NCBI GenBank assembly: GCA_028641055.1
Contig: CM054060.1
Location: 61,059,875 to 61,123,874, forward strand
Source of the DNA: Alopecurus myosuroides
Taxonomy: Eukaryota > Streptophyta > Magnoliopsida > Poales > Poaceae
Length of the DNA: 64,000 nt
Reading direction: 5' to 3'
This document shows, piece by piece, positions 10,498 through 22,862 of the stretch. Position 1 is the first letter of the stretch; each line of letters begins with the position of its first letter. The translations under genes were made by a program, and so were the position numbers. The notes beneath the pieces were generated by a model, which saw only the letters and a program-made list of their open reading frames with translations, searched no databases and had not been told where the DNA came from.

Positions 10498-11043
10498 AAA
10501 TATGGACAGGCGAACAATTAGCTCATTTTTAGTACTGCTAAGTTTTTTTTAGTTATATTGTAATAAGAATATGATTTTCGTCATACTGGTTTCAGTGGCA
10601 GTATTATTTTATTGCAACGTAATAATACGTCCTGTCCAATTAAAAGTGTCGAGGAAACTACACTTAACTGGTACAAATTTGTACAGGGCTCCTAAAATAT
10701 CTCAATCTCAAATGTACCCAAAAGAGAGTAATAATAAACCCGCAAAAACCCACATGCATGCACCGGATATGTATAGTCCAAACATAAGCTATTCATAGTA
10801 GTAGCATGGGTTTACTAGATCTCCACGGCCAAATAGATGCTAAATCTGTGACTGATGCTATTTATAGTAACAGCCATAGTCAAATGAACTAGTAAGAACC
10901 ACCCAATCCCACGCATGCAATAGATCTACACCTACATTGATATATAAATAGTAGTACAACCACTCATTAGTATGCACACACTTGGCTCTGCGCTACCACA
11001 AATTGTAGACATTTTATTTCTCTTGCACTTGCACACAATCAAG
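10498..11043. other. Spacer between transposase and second SANT gene, copy 1
   Basis: AT-rich, with no gene apart from the promoter of the downstream SANT gene. It includes a gatgctatttatagta stretch near 10854 similar to one (gatgctatttttagta) near 7517 upstream of the first SANT gene. Confidence 0.5.
10941..10950 (+). promoter_or_regulatory. Candidate TATA box of second SANT gene, copy 1
   Basis: TATATAAATA about 94 bp upstream of the ATG at 11044; motif and distance fit a plant core promoter. Confidence 0.5.
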
Positions 11044-11571
11044 ATGGATGTGGGCAACGGAAATATGCGCATGCTTTGGACCGAAGAGGAACTTCGACGA
11101 CTGGTAAGATCTTCCTGTCAACATCCTTCCAATTTATTGATTGATATTTTTAATTTTTCATATGAATCATGTAATAGTAAAATGCAACTTCTACAGATAA
11201 TCAAGTTTTTTATGTAGGCAAATGTTTGGATAAACAACTACATGAATTTTAAAGATGGGACTTTTGCTACTACTCAAGTTTTCTGGAATCATGTCGCGGA
11301 AGAGTACAATGCAATTACTCCAAATGATCGAATGAGGCGGCCAAAGCAATGCAAGGACAAATGGACTAAAATGAATGCCAAAATTCGGCAATTCAATAGC
11401 ATGTGGCACACTATTAACAATCAGTACCGTGGCACCCTAGCTGATGATGAATTGGTTCAGAAGGCTCTAAATCTCTATGAACAACAGGCTGGTCAATCCT
11501 TCACACAACTTGGCATGTGGGCAGCTCTTCGGAACCAGCCTGAATGGGCGATGTTCTACATTTACCAATAA
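11044..11571 (+). CDS. Small SANT/Myb-like ORF1 paralogue, copy 1
   Basis: Two exons: 11044-11103 (20 codons) and 11218-11571, with a 114-bp GT-AG intron (GTAAGA...TGTAG) in phase 0, giving 137 aa. Exon 1 ends LWTEEELRRL and exon 2 opens ANVWINNY, followed by FWNHVAEEYN and QCKDKWTKMN, the same SANT/trihelix-type layout as the upstream ORF1. The intron sits at the same place, right after the conserved WTEE...RL. The protein ends shortly after the domain (YIYQ) and lacks the long helical C terminus of the larger ORF1. A DNA-binding role for the transposon is inferred. It could be a second ORF1 of this element, or the ORF1 of a separate degraded element nested next to it. Confidence 0.8.
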
Positions 11572-11780
11572 GATATCTACATTTACTTACTTTCTGATGT
11601 AGTACAATTATGTATACATAGGATTCATAAATCAGTTATATAATTATGTAGTGTACGAGCGCACCTTTAGCAGATTTGTTGCAGTAATAAAATCATCCCT
11701 TCACAAAGTTGTTTTGCATAGCTAATCATGAGAACCTTGAGGTAAACTGCTCAACCAAATATTGTCCTTACGTATGAATA

Positions 11781-12246
11781 GATTTTCCAACTATTTTTCA
11801 CAAAATATGAATTTCCCTTTTTTAGAGTGCTAAAACTTGGTTTTTTCGTGAAGCGAGCGCAAATCTGCAAGTCCAATTTCACACAAAGCAAATCATATTG
11901 GATGGACAACTTCCGATTATTAACTTTTTCTTAATTCATAGCAGCTTTCTCCATTTAAAGAAATTTTGATCGACTACAAAAAAAGTAACTCAATTTTGAA
12001 CTACAAGCGTGTTCTAGTTTGATAAAAAAAATCTAAAAATTACTTTAAATTACCCAAGTAAGATGTTCTTAAATACCCACAAAGCTTGTCAAAATATTTA
12101 GTCACCTACAAATATTTTTTCCAGCGCTTTTGACCCTACTGAAAAAAAATCAAAAAGAACAATGTTCAAGAAGATAATTGTTTGGCATGAAGTACGTTTA
12201 TGTGTACTAGTTGAAGAGGGGAAAAAATGATGAATTGAGTTTGGAC
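11781..12246. repeat. Detached monomer of the 590-bp array, unit 1
   Basis: Direct-orientation match to 3791-4270, starting gattttccaactattttt in both and sharing tattggatggacaact, gtaactcaattt, tgtcaaaatatttagtcacctaca and tttggcatgaagtac. Similarity is clear but not exact, with many substitutions and short indels. The Harbinger genes lie between the two copies. Confidence 0.85.
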
Positions 12247-12693
12247 CATACTTGTGATTTGCAAACTGCCTCGTAGCTAGGAGTGTACAAGCATGCGAGA
12301 ATGCAAAAAAAAAAATTAGATTACATTTGCTAGTTCGCTAGCCGCGCCGTCGTCAAGTCGGATAAGTCATAAGTCTAGTCGCGAATATTCACGCGAGCGC
12401 ACGCGCTATTAGTGTGTACCTCATGTAACACAACTATCTAGAAGATAACAAAATGCCCTCCTTATAAGTTGGTCTCCACCTCCTTGGCTAAGCAAGGTGG
12501 GACTAAATATTACAAGTGGGAAGTCATGGTTCCTGTATTTGCTTTGGATTGTTGCTTGCTGTTTGGGCCGTCCGCCGTCCCACATATGGGCCTGCGTTGC
12601 ACTCCTTACACATGCTACGTAATAAAGCCTAGTGTTGTGTGGTGCCAACTGATGCACTAGCACGTACATGCATGTGTGGACTGATAACCATGT
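12247..12693. other. Intergenic, nothing recognised (unit 1)
   Basis: No ORF with recognisable features; a poly-A run at about 12306-12316. Confidence 0.5.
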
Positions 12694-13240
12694 GTTCCAC
12701 ATATGAACAATGGTGATGTGTTGCACTTTTCAAAAAAAAATGGTGATGTATTGCAAAAGGCTCAATGGATCCTAAACGGTGACATAATATTATTATCCTA
12801 TTTCGTATAGGTGACATGTGATGTAAATTATTTTCTCCGGCAACATAGCACGAGCGACATTGGCCTCCGTGAGTCGTAGTCTCCAACCTGCTAGGGTATA
12901 CTTTCCTGACGTTGCAGACCATGCATGTCATCGGCCTGCTCATGTAGGTGCTCCGGCTTGGAAGAGGACACGTCGGCATCGTCGTCAACACGAACAAAAT
13001 GTCACCATGAATCCCTACTAGTCACTAGAAGACATATAGGGAAATTAGACCCAGATCTAGTAAATCGGGCTCTCCCAACACCCTCACATATGCAGAGGAG
13101 GACAGGGTGGCGACCTACTAACATAAGAGGGATTGGCAGTGTCCTGTGCTCAGAATGTCGCCTCTCTAGGGTTTGGCGATGAGAGACCGAATCTACTCTA
13201 TTTGTGCATTGCAAAGGGAGAGAAACCGATAGAGGAGGCC
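12694..13240. repeat. Long direct repeat, left copy, unit 1
   Basis: Pairs with 14887-15333. Shared blocks run in the same order: gtgttccac.tatgа-like opening, aaaggctcaa.ggatcct, taatattattatc, cacgagcgacattggcctccg, ggtatactt.cctgacgtt, tcatgtaggtgctccggctt, then cagaatgtcgcctc.ctagggtttggcgatgag and atttgtgcattgcaaaggga. The middle differs by indels. Further diverged fragments of the same family occur at about 13790-14070 and 15350-15400 (aaatgccg.aagccccgacaccg). No coding function seen. Confidence 0.8.
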
Positions 13241-14886
13241 AAGAGTGCAACATGGGCGCTGTCGATCTCCTTGACACCGATAGAGGAGGCCAAGATCCCG
13301 ATGTCATCATCTTTAGCATGGTTTGTGTTGGACCGTCGGTGAAGACGAAGGGACACCGGTAAGGATGACGTCGTCGTCTTTAGTGCACTTTTACGGCGGC
13401 GGACAATAACATCCTCTTCGTCATGGAGACATGGAGGATTCCAAACCAGAGAAGAAGACGCTGCCCATACGCTGAGATATTGTCAACCACCGGGCTGAAA
13501 CAGTTAATGAAGAAAACGGAGATCACCCCCATAGAAATGAGCAAGCACCTCACGACTATAAACAGCGTCGGGGCCTTTCCGGGCCAACCAACGACTTGAT
13601 TTATCCATTCCAGAAGAGTGATTGACGCTGGTGTGGCATCCACTTTTCTATTAGCGCATGGACTACGGCAAGAAGATGGGTCATTTCTTCATGCCGGAAG
13701 AGCGAACGACGCCTACGGAGGAGGAGAGGGCGGGGACCTACTAGCTAGCGGAGGAGGGGAGGTGGTGCAGCGTGCTAAAAAATTCGTCTCCCTCGGGTTA
13801 GGAGATGATAGAACGAATCTACTCTGCATAGTCCATATAATATGAAACCGACCAAGAGTCGGTGCATTCCAAAGAGAGAGAGGTGGAGGAGGCCAGGAGT
13901 GCGACATGGGTGCTACCAAGCTCATCGACATCAGGGCCACTTAAAAAACGCCGATCGTGAGATGTCATCATCTTTGGCATCGTTCACGGCGGTGAAAATG
14001 GCGGCAAGCTAAATGCCGGAAGCCCCGACACCGTCGTGTTTGGTACACTTCATGGCGGTGGATAATAACATATGCCTTCATCATGCTTGTAAGGAATGTA
14101 TCGGTCTCGGAATGTACAAGCTAGCCTCAATTCACAGCATGCACATCAGCAACAAGAACAGAAATAGAAAAAAGAAGGAACTTGACCACACCACTTCAGC
14201 ACATGTAGCGAGAAAAGGACATATACGGGCGATCATGGCCGAGGCTTGACGCTCGCCGGTTTCTCAAAAAAAAAAATGTAACCTTCCCACTCACGGTTAA
14301 TACTTCTGCTCGCTGTCTATTTCTTTGGCCAATCTCAAAACTAGGACCATTGTTAATCGACCGACGGTGACATAATTTCGAGGTATTTTTCTAATGTTCT
14401 AATATTCATGAATTCATCACGCAACATTTAAGTAATTTAATCTAATAGGATAGTTGTATTGTACTTTATTTGCGCTCATTTTCAATTACTGATAGTTAAA
14501 AAACTATTGTGTGGAATTGGTATTGATACCACCATCACCCACTTTATATCATAGATAAAATTATATATATGTTTATGCATGGGCATATCCCTTTCCATGT
14601 ACTTGATCATGAGACCTCTTACTCGCATAGCTCTCCATAGTTGAATATTTTCTTATATTGGTTGGTACCATCGCCACTCACTCTCTTTTACCTCTAACTC
14701 ATATTATATCTAGGATTGTAAAAATATTTTTAATACTGATATAAGAGATCAACTGAATGTACTTATGTGTTCATTGGCAATATTTCATACTCATGGAATT
14801 TATTAATGTTTGGATTTTTATAGTAAGGGGCCTTAAATTTTAATTTCGCCCCGGGCCAAAAAAATCTCGGGACCGGCCCCGCAAAT
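13241..14886. other. Degenerate repeat-derived sequence, unit 1
   Basis: Between the two long direct repeats. The left half holds short, diverged pieces of the same repeat family (gaggaggccaagagtgc-type and cgtcgtgtttggtacac-type blocks); the right half (about 14280-14840) is AT-rich with no recognised feature. A GC-rich tail near 14845-14885 (cgccccgggcc...gggaccggccccg) resembles plant transposon ends but has no identified partner. Confidence 0.45.
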
Positions 14887-15333
14887 GTGTTCCACGTATG
14901 ATCAATGGTGATGTGTTGCAAAAGGCTCAACGGATCCTTAATGATGGTATAATATTATTATCATATGTTGTCTGTATACAGGTGGCATGTGATGTAAATC
15001 ATTTTCTCCGCCAAAATACCACGAGCGACATTGGCCTCCGCGAGTCGTCGTCTCCAACCTGTTAGGGTATACTTGCCTGACGTTCCATACCATGTCGTCG
15101 GCTTGCTCATGTAGGTGCTCCGGCTTAAAAGAAGGCACGCCGGCATCGTCTTCAACACCAACAAAATGCCGCCATGACCTACTAACAGAAGGTGAAGAGG
15201 GGGAGAGGGCGGTGACCTACTAACAAAAGAGGGGTCGGCGGTGTGATGTGCTCAGAATGTCGCCTCACTAGGGTTTGGCGATGAGGGGCCGAATCTTCTC
15301 TATTTGTGCATTGCAAAGGGAGAGGGATCGATA
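14887..15333. repeat. Long direct repeat, right copy, unit 1
   Basis: Partner of 12694-13240, roughly 100 bp shorter because of internal deletions in the part that follows aacaaaatg.c.ccatga. The start-to-start spacing is 2193 bp. Confidence 0.8.
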
Positions 15334-17049
15334 GAAAACGGCCGAGAGCTAAATGCCGAAAGCCCCGACACCGTCGTGTTTGTTACATTTCATGACGGCG
15401 TCTCAACCCAGGGTGATCAGCTCCAAGAAACAACAACTCCACCTGGACTCTCCATGTCAACACACCATGCACCCTTGACGCAGGTGAATGGCGGGACTTG
15501 TTCGGTCTCGACAAAGACGTTGTCTTGGACGTCTCGCCGACGATGTACATAGCGCCCCTGAGGATCAACCTTGGATGGCGACGAGCACCGGAGGAGATCA
15601 ACATGGAACTCCAAGACATGTCTCCAAACATGATGCTCCCAACGGAGGTACGACGTCGAGGACACCAACATCAAGACGGTCCAACTCCGAACCTAGGAAT
15701 TAGCCTAGAGACATTAACCAAACTTAAGTGAGAGCGAGAGAAGAGCCGACGCTCCTCGGCGAAGCCTCCAAGGAGGGAAACGACACCCACAGGCGTCGTC
15801 GTCACTGCACCATCCGAGAACAGACATGACTTTCTCCCGTATTTCACCGCCGCTCCTTCCGTGCTCAGAGGTATGGGGAAACTAACCATGTTGTTCACAC
15901 CACCGTCACTGCAACATCCTGCTGTCGTAGCCGCAAGGCCGTGAGCATGAGCATTCCGCTACCGCACGGACGAGAGCCCACCGGTCTACCATCTCCGACA
16001 TGGTCGAGCACCTTGAGCAATCCTCCACCTCCTGCAAGGATGAGGATCCATTGTCGTGCTGTTGTCATGCTCCAGACAGCTGCAACACAGTCCGACCCAC
16101 GAACCTAGATCGGTCCCTGGTTGGTTCCAGATCTAGTCTACGCCGCCATCACCATGGGCACCGACATCGGCTCCTTCGTGGCCTAGACCGCCTCCTGTAG
16201 CCACCGTCGACAGAGGTTGCGCCTCCTGCCACCCCATGACCGCCGGCGGCCGTACGGACACAGACCTCGCAATGCGCCGTCGCCTCCAGGCATCCGCCGC
16301 CACCTCCATGGATGCACATCTGAGTTCCAGGGCCTCCACCATGCCACCCTCCAGCACCGCCGCATAACTCCTCTCGCCGGGCGCCGACGCAAGACACACC
16401 AGAACCGCACACAGCGGCCGTGAGGCCGCTCCCGACAAACGCCCATGCCGCGGCTTTGTGGCCCAGATCGGGCCGAACAGGCCCATACTAGCGCCAGAAA
16501 AAGAGAGGTAGTGCGAGCAAGGCGCAAGATTGATTATGTCGCTTGACCATTGCAAGCTAGATCCTTTTCGGAGAGAGACCAGGGGTAGCCGGTCTCAGGG
16601 AGTCCGCTCCCCCGTGCCGCCCCCACTCGGGTGGCAACAGAGGAAAACCCTAGCCATCGTCGGGCCTTTCCCCTCCTCCTCCCTCCGCCTTCGCCGGAGG
16701 ATGCAGCCGAGCAAAAAGCTCCCACCGATGGCGACGGATGCAGGGTCTCTCTTGCTCGTGCGCCTCGTCGTGTGCACCGTTGGCATGCGCCGTGGCGGTG
16801 CTCCCGGATGGCGTGGCAGCATGTGACGACACAGGGAGGTCGCGCGGCGGCAGTGTTAAGGTCTGTGGTGGTGGCTCCTTCGCAAGGGGCGCGTCCTGCT
16901 GCACGTCGTTGTGCATGGCGGCTGGCCCGACCTACCTTCGTTGGCCTATGCGGGCCACGTCTTTGGGGCGTGGTGTCGGCGCGCTGGAGCGCGAATGGCG
17001 CGGGGCTTCGGATTCAGAACGTTGGCGAATAGCCACGACCTGAGATCTT
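15334..17049. other. GC-rich non-coding or decayed sequence, unit 1
   Basis: Contains several overlapping ORFs on both strands (for example minus-strand 16133-16555) that reflect high GC rather than a gene. The aaccctagcc-type text followed by CTCC-rich sequence near 16650-16700 resembles a grass 5' leader, but no convincing start, domain or splice structure follows. Confidence 0.4.
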
Positions 17050-18330
17050 ATGCAACAATGACGGCTCATGGAAAAAAAGATGCTAAAATCTTGGGACGCC
17101 ACGGCGACGATGTGGGACATAAGATGATAGGTAATAGGTATAATTTCTTCCTTAAGATAATAGTGTGTTGCAACGATATTGACAAACGTGACACATGAAG
17201 TGATGTGCAGTAGTTATGAATCAGCATAGAATAAAGAAGCCCATCACCGAGAATTTGGTGACAAAACCCTAACACATTGCATTGTAACACTAAAAAATAA
17301 TGTACTATAACCCCCAAATTGAGCGGGAAAACGCTGAAATACAATTGACAGGGAATAATACAAAAGGTTTAAGTCATAAAAAACGTTACTCCCCGATAGC
17401 TAAAACAGTGATATTGAAATGTTCGTACGTCCTAGGTATCCAAGCACGTAGCCACGACGATGTGAAGACACATAAAATGATGATAGATAATATCTATAAC
17501 TTCATCCTTAAAGTAACGCGTGATTGCACTATGCATGAAATGATAGGCAACATTTATTTACTAGCTTACAATAACTAAGTCCATTACTGATAAGTGGGAG
17601 GGAAAACCCCAAAAAAATGTGCTACAATTTACGGAAAAACACAGTGTACTATAGCTCTCATAAACCGGGCAGGATGACCCCAAAAAAGTCGAGCTGGAAT
17701 ACATCTAAAGTTACAACTTATGAAAAATGTTGCTCCCCTGGAGATTTCAAATTTCTACAGAATCACCTCAACCAGAGCTTGTATGCCACAGTTACGGCTC
17801 ATGGAACAAAGCGATGATACTAGAATGTTCAGAAACCCTAGGTATCTTAGCACGCTGCCACGACGACGAGATGGCACACATAATTATAGATCACAACTAC
17901 AATTTCATCCTTAAAGGAATAGCTCACGCGATGACGGCGAAATGCAAGAAATGATGGGCAATGCTATTTCATTCTAGAAAATAAGTAAGCCTCACGTTTA
18001 GTGTTTGGGTGGGAAAACACTGAGCTACAACCCTAAAACAGTATAGTATACCCTAAAAAAGGGGGAAAGAAACCTCGAAAAGAAATCAACGGTGCATACG
18101 CTCGAAGATACAGGTCATGAAAAACGTTACTCACCAGATCTTACAAACGGCTCCAAAATCTCTCTGCCTAGAGCTTCTATGCATTATTTACACCTCCGGG
18201 AAAAGGCATTGATGGAGAAATCTTTGGACACTCGGAAATCCTACCACGCCGCGGATGATATGAAAGGTAATAGAAACCATTTCATGCATAAACCTGATAA
18301 GACGCATCGACGACACCACGCATGAAATGA
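17050..18330. repeat. Degenerate tandem array, about 400-bp monomers, unit 1
   Basis: Four diverged monomers with phase markers near 17090, 17433, 17837 and 18234. Each contains a variant of cct(a)ggtat...gcacg..gccacgacgacga, then ata-rich sequence, then aacttcatccttaaag or an equivalent, then gaaatgat.g.caat. Intervening sections share gtgggagggaaaac and tcatgaaaaacgttactc blocks. Spacing is about 340, 404 and 397 bp. No protein-coding potential. Confidence 0.75.
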
Positions 18331-21012
18331 TAGACAATAGTTGTCTCCTAGCACAAAATAATAACGTCCGTCGGCGCAACGACGCATGAATGATAGAGCA
18401 CCGGGGCCTACGAGCCAATCCCTTATATACGACTAGAGGACAGACTATGGCGAGTGATGGAGGTTGATGGCACATTTCATGAATCGTAGAGTGTCAACGC
18501 AGGAGCGTTTGTGCGTGTTAGTAGAATCTAGATGTGTATGAGTTGGATACACCCAGTGAAAACGTACAGCTTGGATGACAATACACGAGTGGTCCACCCG
18601 GCAGCTACATCCGATTTTCGATTCATAGCGTTCAAGCTTATCTTTCACAATCTTGGAGCGACCGAGGACAACACGACAGCATCGACGAAGGCACGGTCGT
18701 GGCCGAGGCCTCCCACCCCTGAAGTGTTCTCGCGCCACCGTATAGCTCGGTGGTAGGAACTGGTTTATGACCATCGGCATTGTGAAGTGGGGATTCCAGC
18801 ATTGGCCCGAACCAAACACTCATCCGGGACTTATGCCACCTATGGGAAGGAAGATTAGATCTGTCACGCTAGCTCCTGGGGTTTGCCGTATCCACCATAC
18901 CGTTCATCACGGCCACGTCTCTAGCATCATCCATGTGAGTTGCCAGCAGCCTACGCCTGTACAAGACCCCAAGCATGCACGAGTGAGCGTCTCGCTGTGC
19001 ACTTTGAGAGTTTCTCTTACTAGTCTGTTTGCATCTGCATGGAGATGGACGGTTTTCATGATTTCGCGTCCTCGTTTTCTTGCAAGTACATAATGACATT
19101 TTTAGTATGTGTAACATTGCAGCCAAATAGAAGATACTTCATAAGTACACAACATACATAATAAGAAAAGGACAACAAAGGATGCATGAAAGTGACAATG
19201 TGTAATGTCAAATGCATGAAACTGACACCGATCTGTTTTTAAAAGAAAAGGAAAATTTGATATTGTACTCCAATACAATGCTATCATGCATACCAGTGAA
19301 CATTCATACAAAAAGTACTTCGACACCAGGAACATGTCGCCTCGGTCTTCCTCGTCTCCAGCCTGACATTCAGCAGCTATATCTGTTCTTGTTAGCATAG
19401 GTCTCTGCTCACATGTTGCCTCAGTTCAGCAAACCCTAGTATATGTTCTTGTTAGCAGTCTGAATCAGTCACCTTGGCTCGACAAACTCAACAAATGATA
19501 TACAACAAACTTCCACCGAAGATTAACACTACATGATTTAACCATCAAGAAATCAAAACACAGTAATAGTCCAACAACAGCCAGAATAACAGTCCTAGAG
19601 AGTCCATGGAAATTACAACCACCCAGCAGAAATAGCTTCGGCTTCTTGTTGTTCCATCCTTGAGCCATGCATCATACACATCAGCCTACCATGATTCTAA
19701 AACTTACACCAGTGTAGGAAAGGAAATCCTAGGCACAAGTGAACTCAAAGTAAGAATAGATTATCCTAGACCATGTGAGACGATACTTCTAATCAAGCTA
19801 CTTAGCATAGAGGAGCTTGTAGGTAACTTGCTATTCTTATAAGGCAGAATCCAAAAAAAGGGGAGGAAATAGCAAAGTAATGTTACACACAAAAAAGCAT
19901 GTAGATAATCGCAGATAAAATTGTTCACATTAGGTATTTGAACCCAAAATTAGCACCATTATCAACTTGAAACAGTAAGACAAGCATGTTATTTAGCTTT
20001 TCGGCAAGCCGGCTACTGTAGCCCTTAGCAGCCTAAACAAGCATGTCACGGCTTAAAGGCCATGTTATCAGAGCACAAATATGAGTAAGGACATGAACCA
20101 TAAAAGGACCTAAACCCACGAAGTTTAAGAAGTCCAACACTGCCATCGTATGGCACGGTGAACTCACCGCCATTCACTTCTCCCCTTCATCAACCCCACG
20201 GAAATTCGCTGCTCCTTGTACAACTCCAGCTACTATCTCTGGTTGAAGAACCTCATCTCATCCATCACCTGCGCGATAAAATACCAAGACAGATTCACCT
20301 CCACGGCGCAAGAAGCAATTACTCAACACACAAACACGATATACTAATGTTCCGCCGAAAAAGATATACAAATGGTGCATACATAGATGACAGGACCATG
20401 ATTTTGATCAAGGGAAACACCAGATAACTCAAAACAACAAATGGAGAACACTACATACATAAGAAATACCAAACCGCCAGTACATGCATATATCTCAAAG
20501 TTTAAACATATAAATAACCATCCCGACCTTTTCTAAGAAGGACCCACATGCCCTACCTCGATGCACTTTATATATCAAGTTTTAACTTTTAGTACACAGA
20601 TGCTTTTACCATTGTGTTCATACAACCCTCTATTTTGATATAATATAATCTAGCTCTTTTTTACAGTTAGAAATGCCAATCAAAATACGATTTTTTCATA
20701 ATGGAAGGAATCAACCACCATGATGGCAAAGAAGTGATAAACGACATATATTGTCATGTGGATATACTGGACAAGTAAAATCTTGCAACGGTTGAAGTGT
20801 GACCATCTCTTTTATCAGATGTTTTATTTGGTAATAGCAAATAGACATATTATTTCATCATTATCAGAAGTTATTATAGCAGAAAGTATTGCTATACACA
20901 GGCCTCAAACTCACAAACAGCAACAACACCAATTGTAAACACATGTATCCAACAGGCAGAAGCAGACAAGGGAGCAAGCACAACAGGTTTTTGTACATTA
21001 ATACTAGTCAAT
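18331..21012. other. Intergenic, no recognisable gene (unit 1)
   Basis: Short ORFs only. The part next to 21013 may include the 3' untranslated region of the minus-strand gene that ends there. One clear base difference from unit 2 lies here (C at 18718 against A at 50234). Confidence 0.45.
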
Positions 21013-22530
21013 TCAAGCACGACCAAGGAAACACCTTTGGATGCTGATGTCGATGAGCTCCTGGACGACAGCATCAAGGCTGCTACAGTTCGCCTTGGTG
21101 GCGAGCATCTTGGGAGCACGAAACTCATACAGCTTCCTCGCTGGGCCGATCACTGCCTGGTGTAAGGCGTGGCAGCAAGATTCAGTCAACTCGATACAAG
21201 GAATAGGGTATGACTTAACTCTCAACGGAAAGGCAATACTGCTGCTACACGTAGCTATGCAAAAATAGATCAAACTATGAAGCTGCATATATATTTCAAG
21301 TACTACTATGGACAAGAGACAAGAATCCAATACTGGAAAAAGGAATAGATATGACATGCAACAAGGCTCGTGATAAGATAAAAAGTTTTGCATAGGTGTT
21401 GACTCCATCCATCATGCATGCTTTGCCTGAAACCCGACCATCCATCACCCTCACCATGTTATCCTCGTCGTCCACGCCTCGGTCGACCCGGTCCCGGAAA
21501 GTAATGCACCACAACATTGCTCATAGCATACAGTTGATATCTACACACAAAAAAATTAACATGGTAATCAAACACACAAAGTTGATACTTGGAAAATAGC
21601 AACAATAACCCACATGTAAGCTACTTGACTAGAATAATTTCAAAATCTGCAACCAAAAGTTTCACTTGAGTAAGAATAATAAAAAGAGTTTATGTTGATT
21701 TCCTGCCTTGCTGGTGACTGATCAAAATTGTGTACAAATAATGCACCCAACAAATTTACATAAAGGGATGCGTTTGTGGTGCAAACATACGTGCACACAT
21801 GAGCCGATTAAAAAGGGTTTTACACCTACAAAGATGCGTGCAAGTTGTTCTGGTGCAGTGCAGTGAAAGAGATATGGTGCAGATGGTTTCCAAGCGTCCT
21901 GCATCCTACGGATAATCAGGTTGTGTAGAAGTGGTAACTATATCCTACACAAAATCCCGATGAAGCTGTATATCGGGCAGATTTCTGCCCCCAATGATAC
22001 GAGATGCACAATCAAATCATGCATTCACGGCCAGGGAATCCAGGAACACATCCAATCTAGCAAGAGATGAGATATTGAGATGCATCCCACACAATAATCT
22101 AATCTGATGGAGAAGAGAGATAGATAGAGGAAGAGAGAGCAGTACGCAAAAGTAGACGCAGATGTCCTCCCAGCTGCAGGGGCCGCTGTCCTCTGGCTTA
22201 CAGCTTCAAGCCGTGGCTTTGAAGGCAAGCTTCGACTACAACAACTTCTCCTCGTCGTCCCTGATGCCATGGTCCCGGTGCAGGTCGGCAGAGGAACAGC
22301 CGCGGGAGAGGAGGGCCAAGGGCGGGCCTCTTGGAGCGCATCGCGTTTTCCTGGAGGCGATGACTGTACAGACACTGTCCCAGGAACCGAGCGTGGCCAC
22401 GACGCGCGGCTGCACTCGACAAGCTCCCCGAGGCTAGCCTGGACCGCGAGGCCACACAGACAGCAGCCTCGCCGCCGACAGCCTCATAGCCCCCCGCCTT
22501 TCCTCTGTCGATTTTAGCCGCCGCCGCCAT
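21013..22530 (-). pseudogene. Four-exon gene of unknown function, one-base frameshift, copy 1
   Basis: I reconstruct a spliced minus-strand gene from phase-compatible GT-AG exons: exon 1 22530-22202 (GC-rich, opening MAAAAKIDRGK), exon 2 21905-21830 (containing MQDAWKPSAPYLFHC), exon 3 21540-21455, exon 4 21156-21013 (AVIGPARKLYEF to the end CFLGRA). Donors read GTAAGC, GTAGGT and GTGAGG; acceptors read CGTAG, TGTAG and CACCAG. Exon 3 is 86 nt here, which breaks the frame; the unit 2 copy has one more G (run at 21490-21491) and is 87 nt, open and in phase. I do not recognise the family. Exon 1 is basic and Ala/Arg-rich, somewhat like an organellar targeting segment, but that is speculative. 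The base loss may be a real mutation or a consensus error. Confidence 0.5.
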
Positions 22531-22862
22531 GTTCCAGCATCTGAGCGAGGGTTTGAGGTGGAACAGCGATTCGATGTTTCCCCACAGTGGAACCGGGAGA
22601 GGAGGATCCGACGGCGGGGCGGTGGTCTGCGGCGCGGGGAGTGGCCGGATTGAACCGCGAGGAGGCGGCAGAAAAAGGGGATCGGGGAGATGGTGTGGGT
22701 GGGAGGAGGAAAGGGTGGAGCCGTCGAGGTGTGGTCTGCTGCGGGAGTGGTGGGTGGGGCTCGGCAGTGCCAAAGACTTGTCCAAAATTTTGGCCTCCCG
22801 CTCAGCGCCTCAGCCCAAAATAATTTTTGGGGCCCGACAGCAAATGCGAGCAGCGGCCGCTC

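Larger units (their letters stand above)
7561..11571 (+). mobile_element. PIF/Harbinger gene cluster, copy 1
   Basis: Three plus-strand genes form the core of a PIF/Harbinger (Pong-like) DNA transposon: a SANT/Myb ORF1 (7635-8662), a DDE transposase (9241-10497) and a second, smaller SANT gene (11044-11571). In this superfamily ORF1 and the transposase are both needed for transposition, and the target site duplication is a 3-bp TTA/TAA. The stated limits only enclose the genes and TATA box; terminal inverted repeats could not be identified with confidence. Copies of the same degenerate tandem repeat lie on both sides (up to 4270 and from 11781). Confidence 0.8.

Noticed and set aside
16133..16555. 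Minus-strand ORF of 140 codons
   Set aside because: Overlaps long ORFs in other frames in a GC-rich stretch, has no recognised domain and no supporting splice or promoter context.
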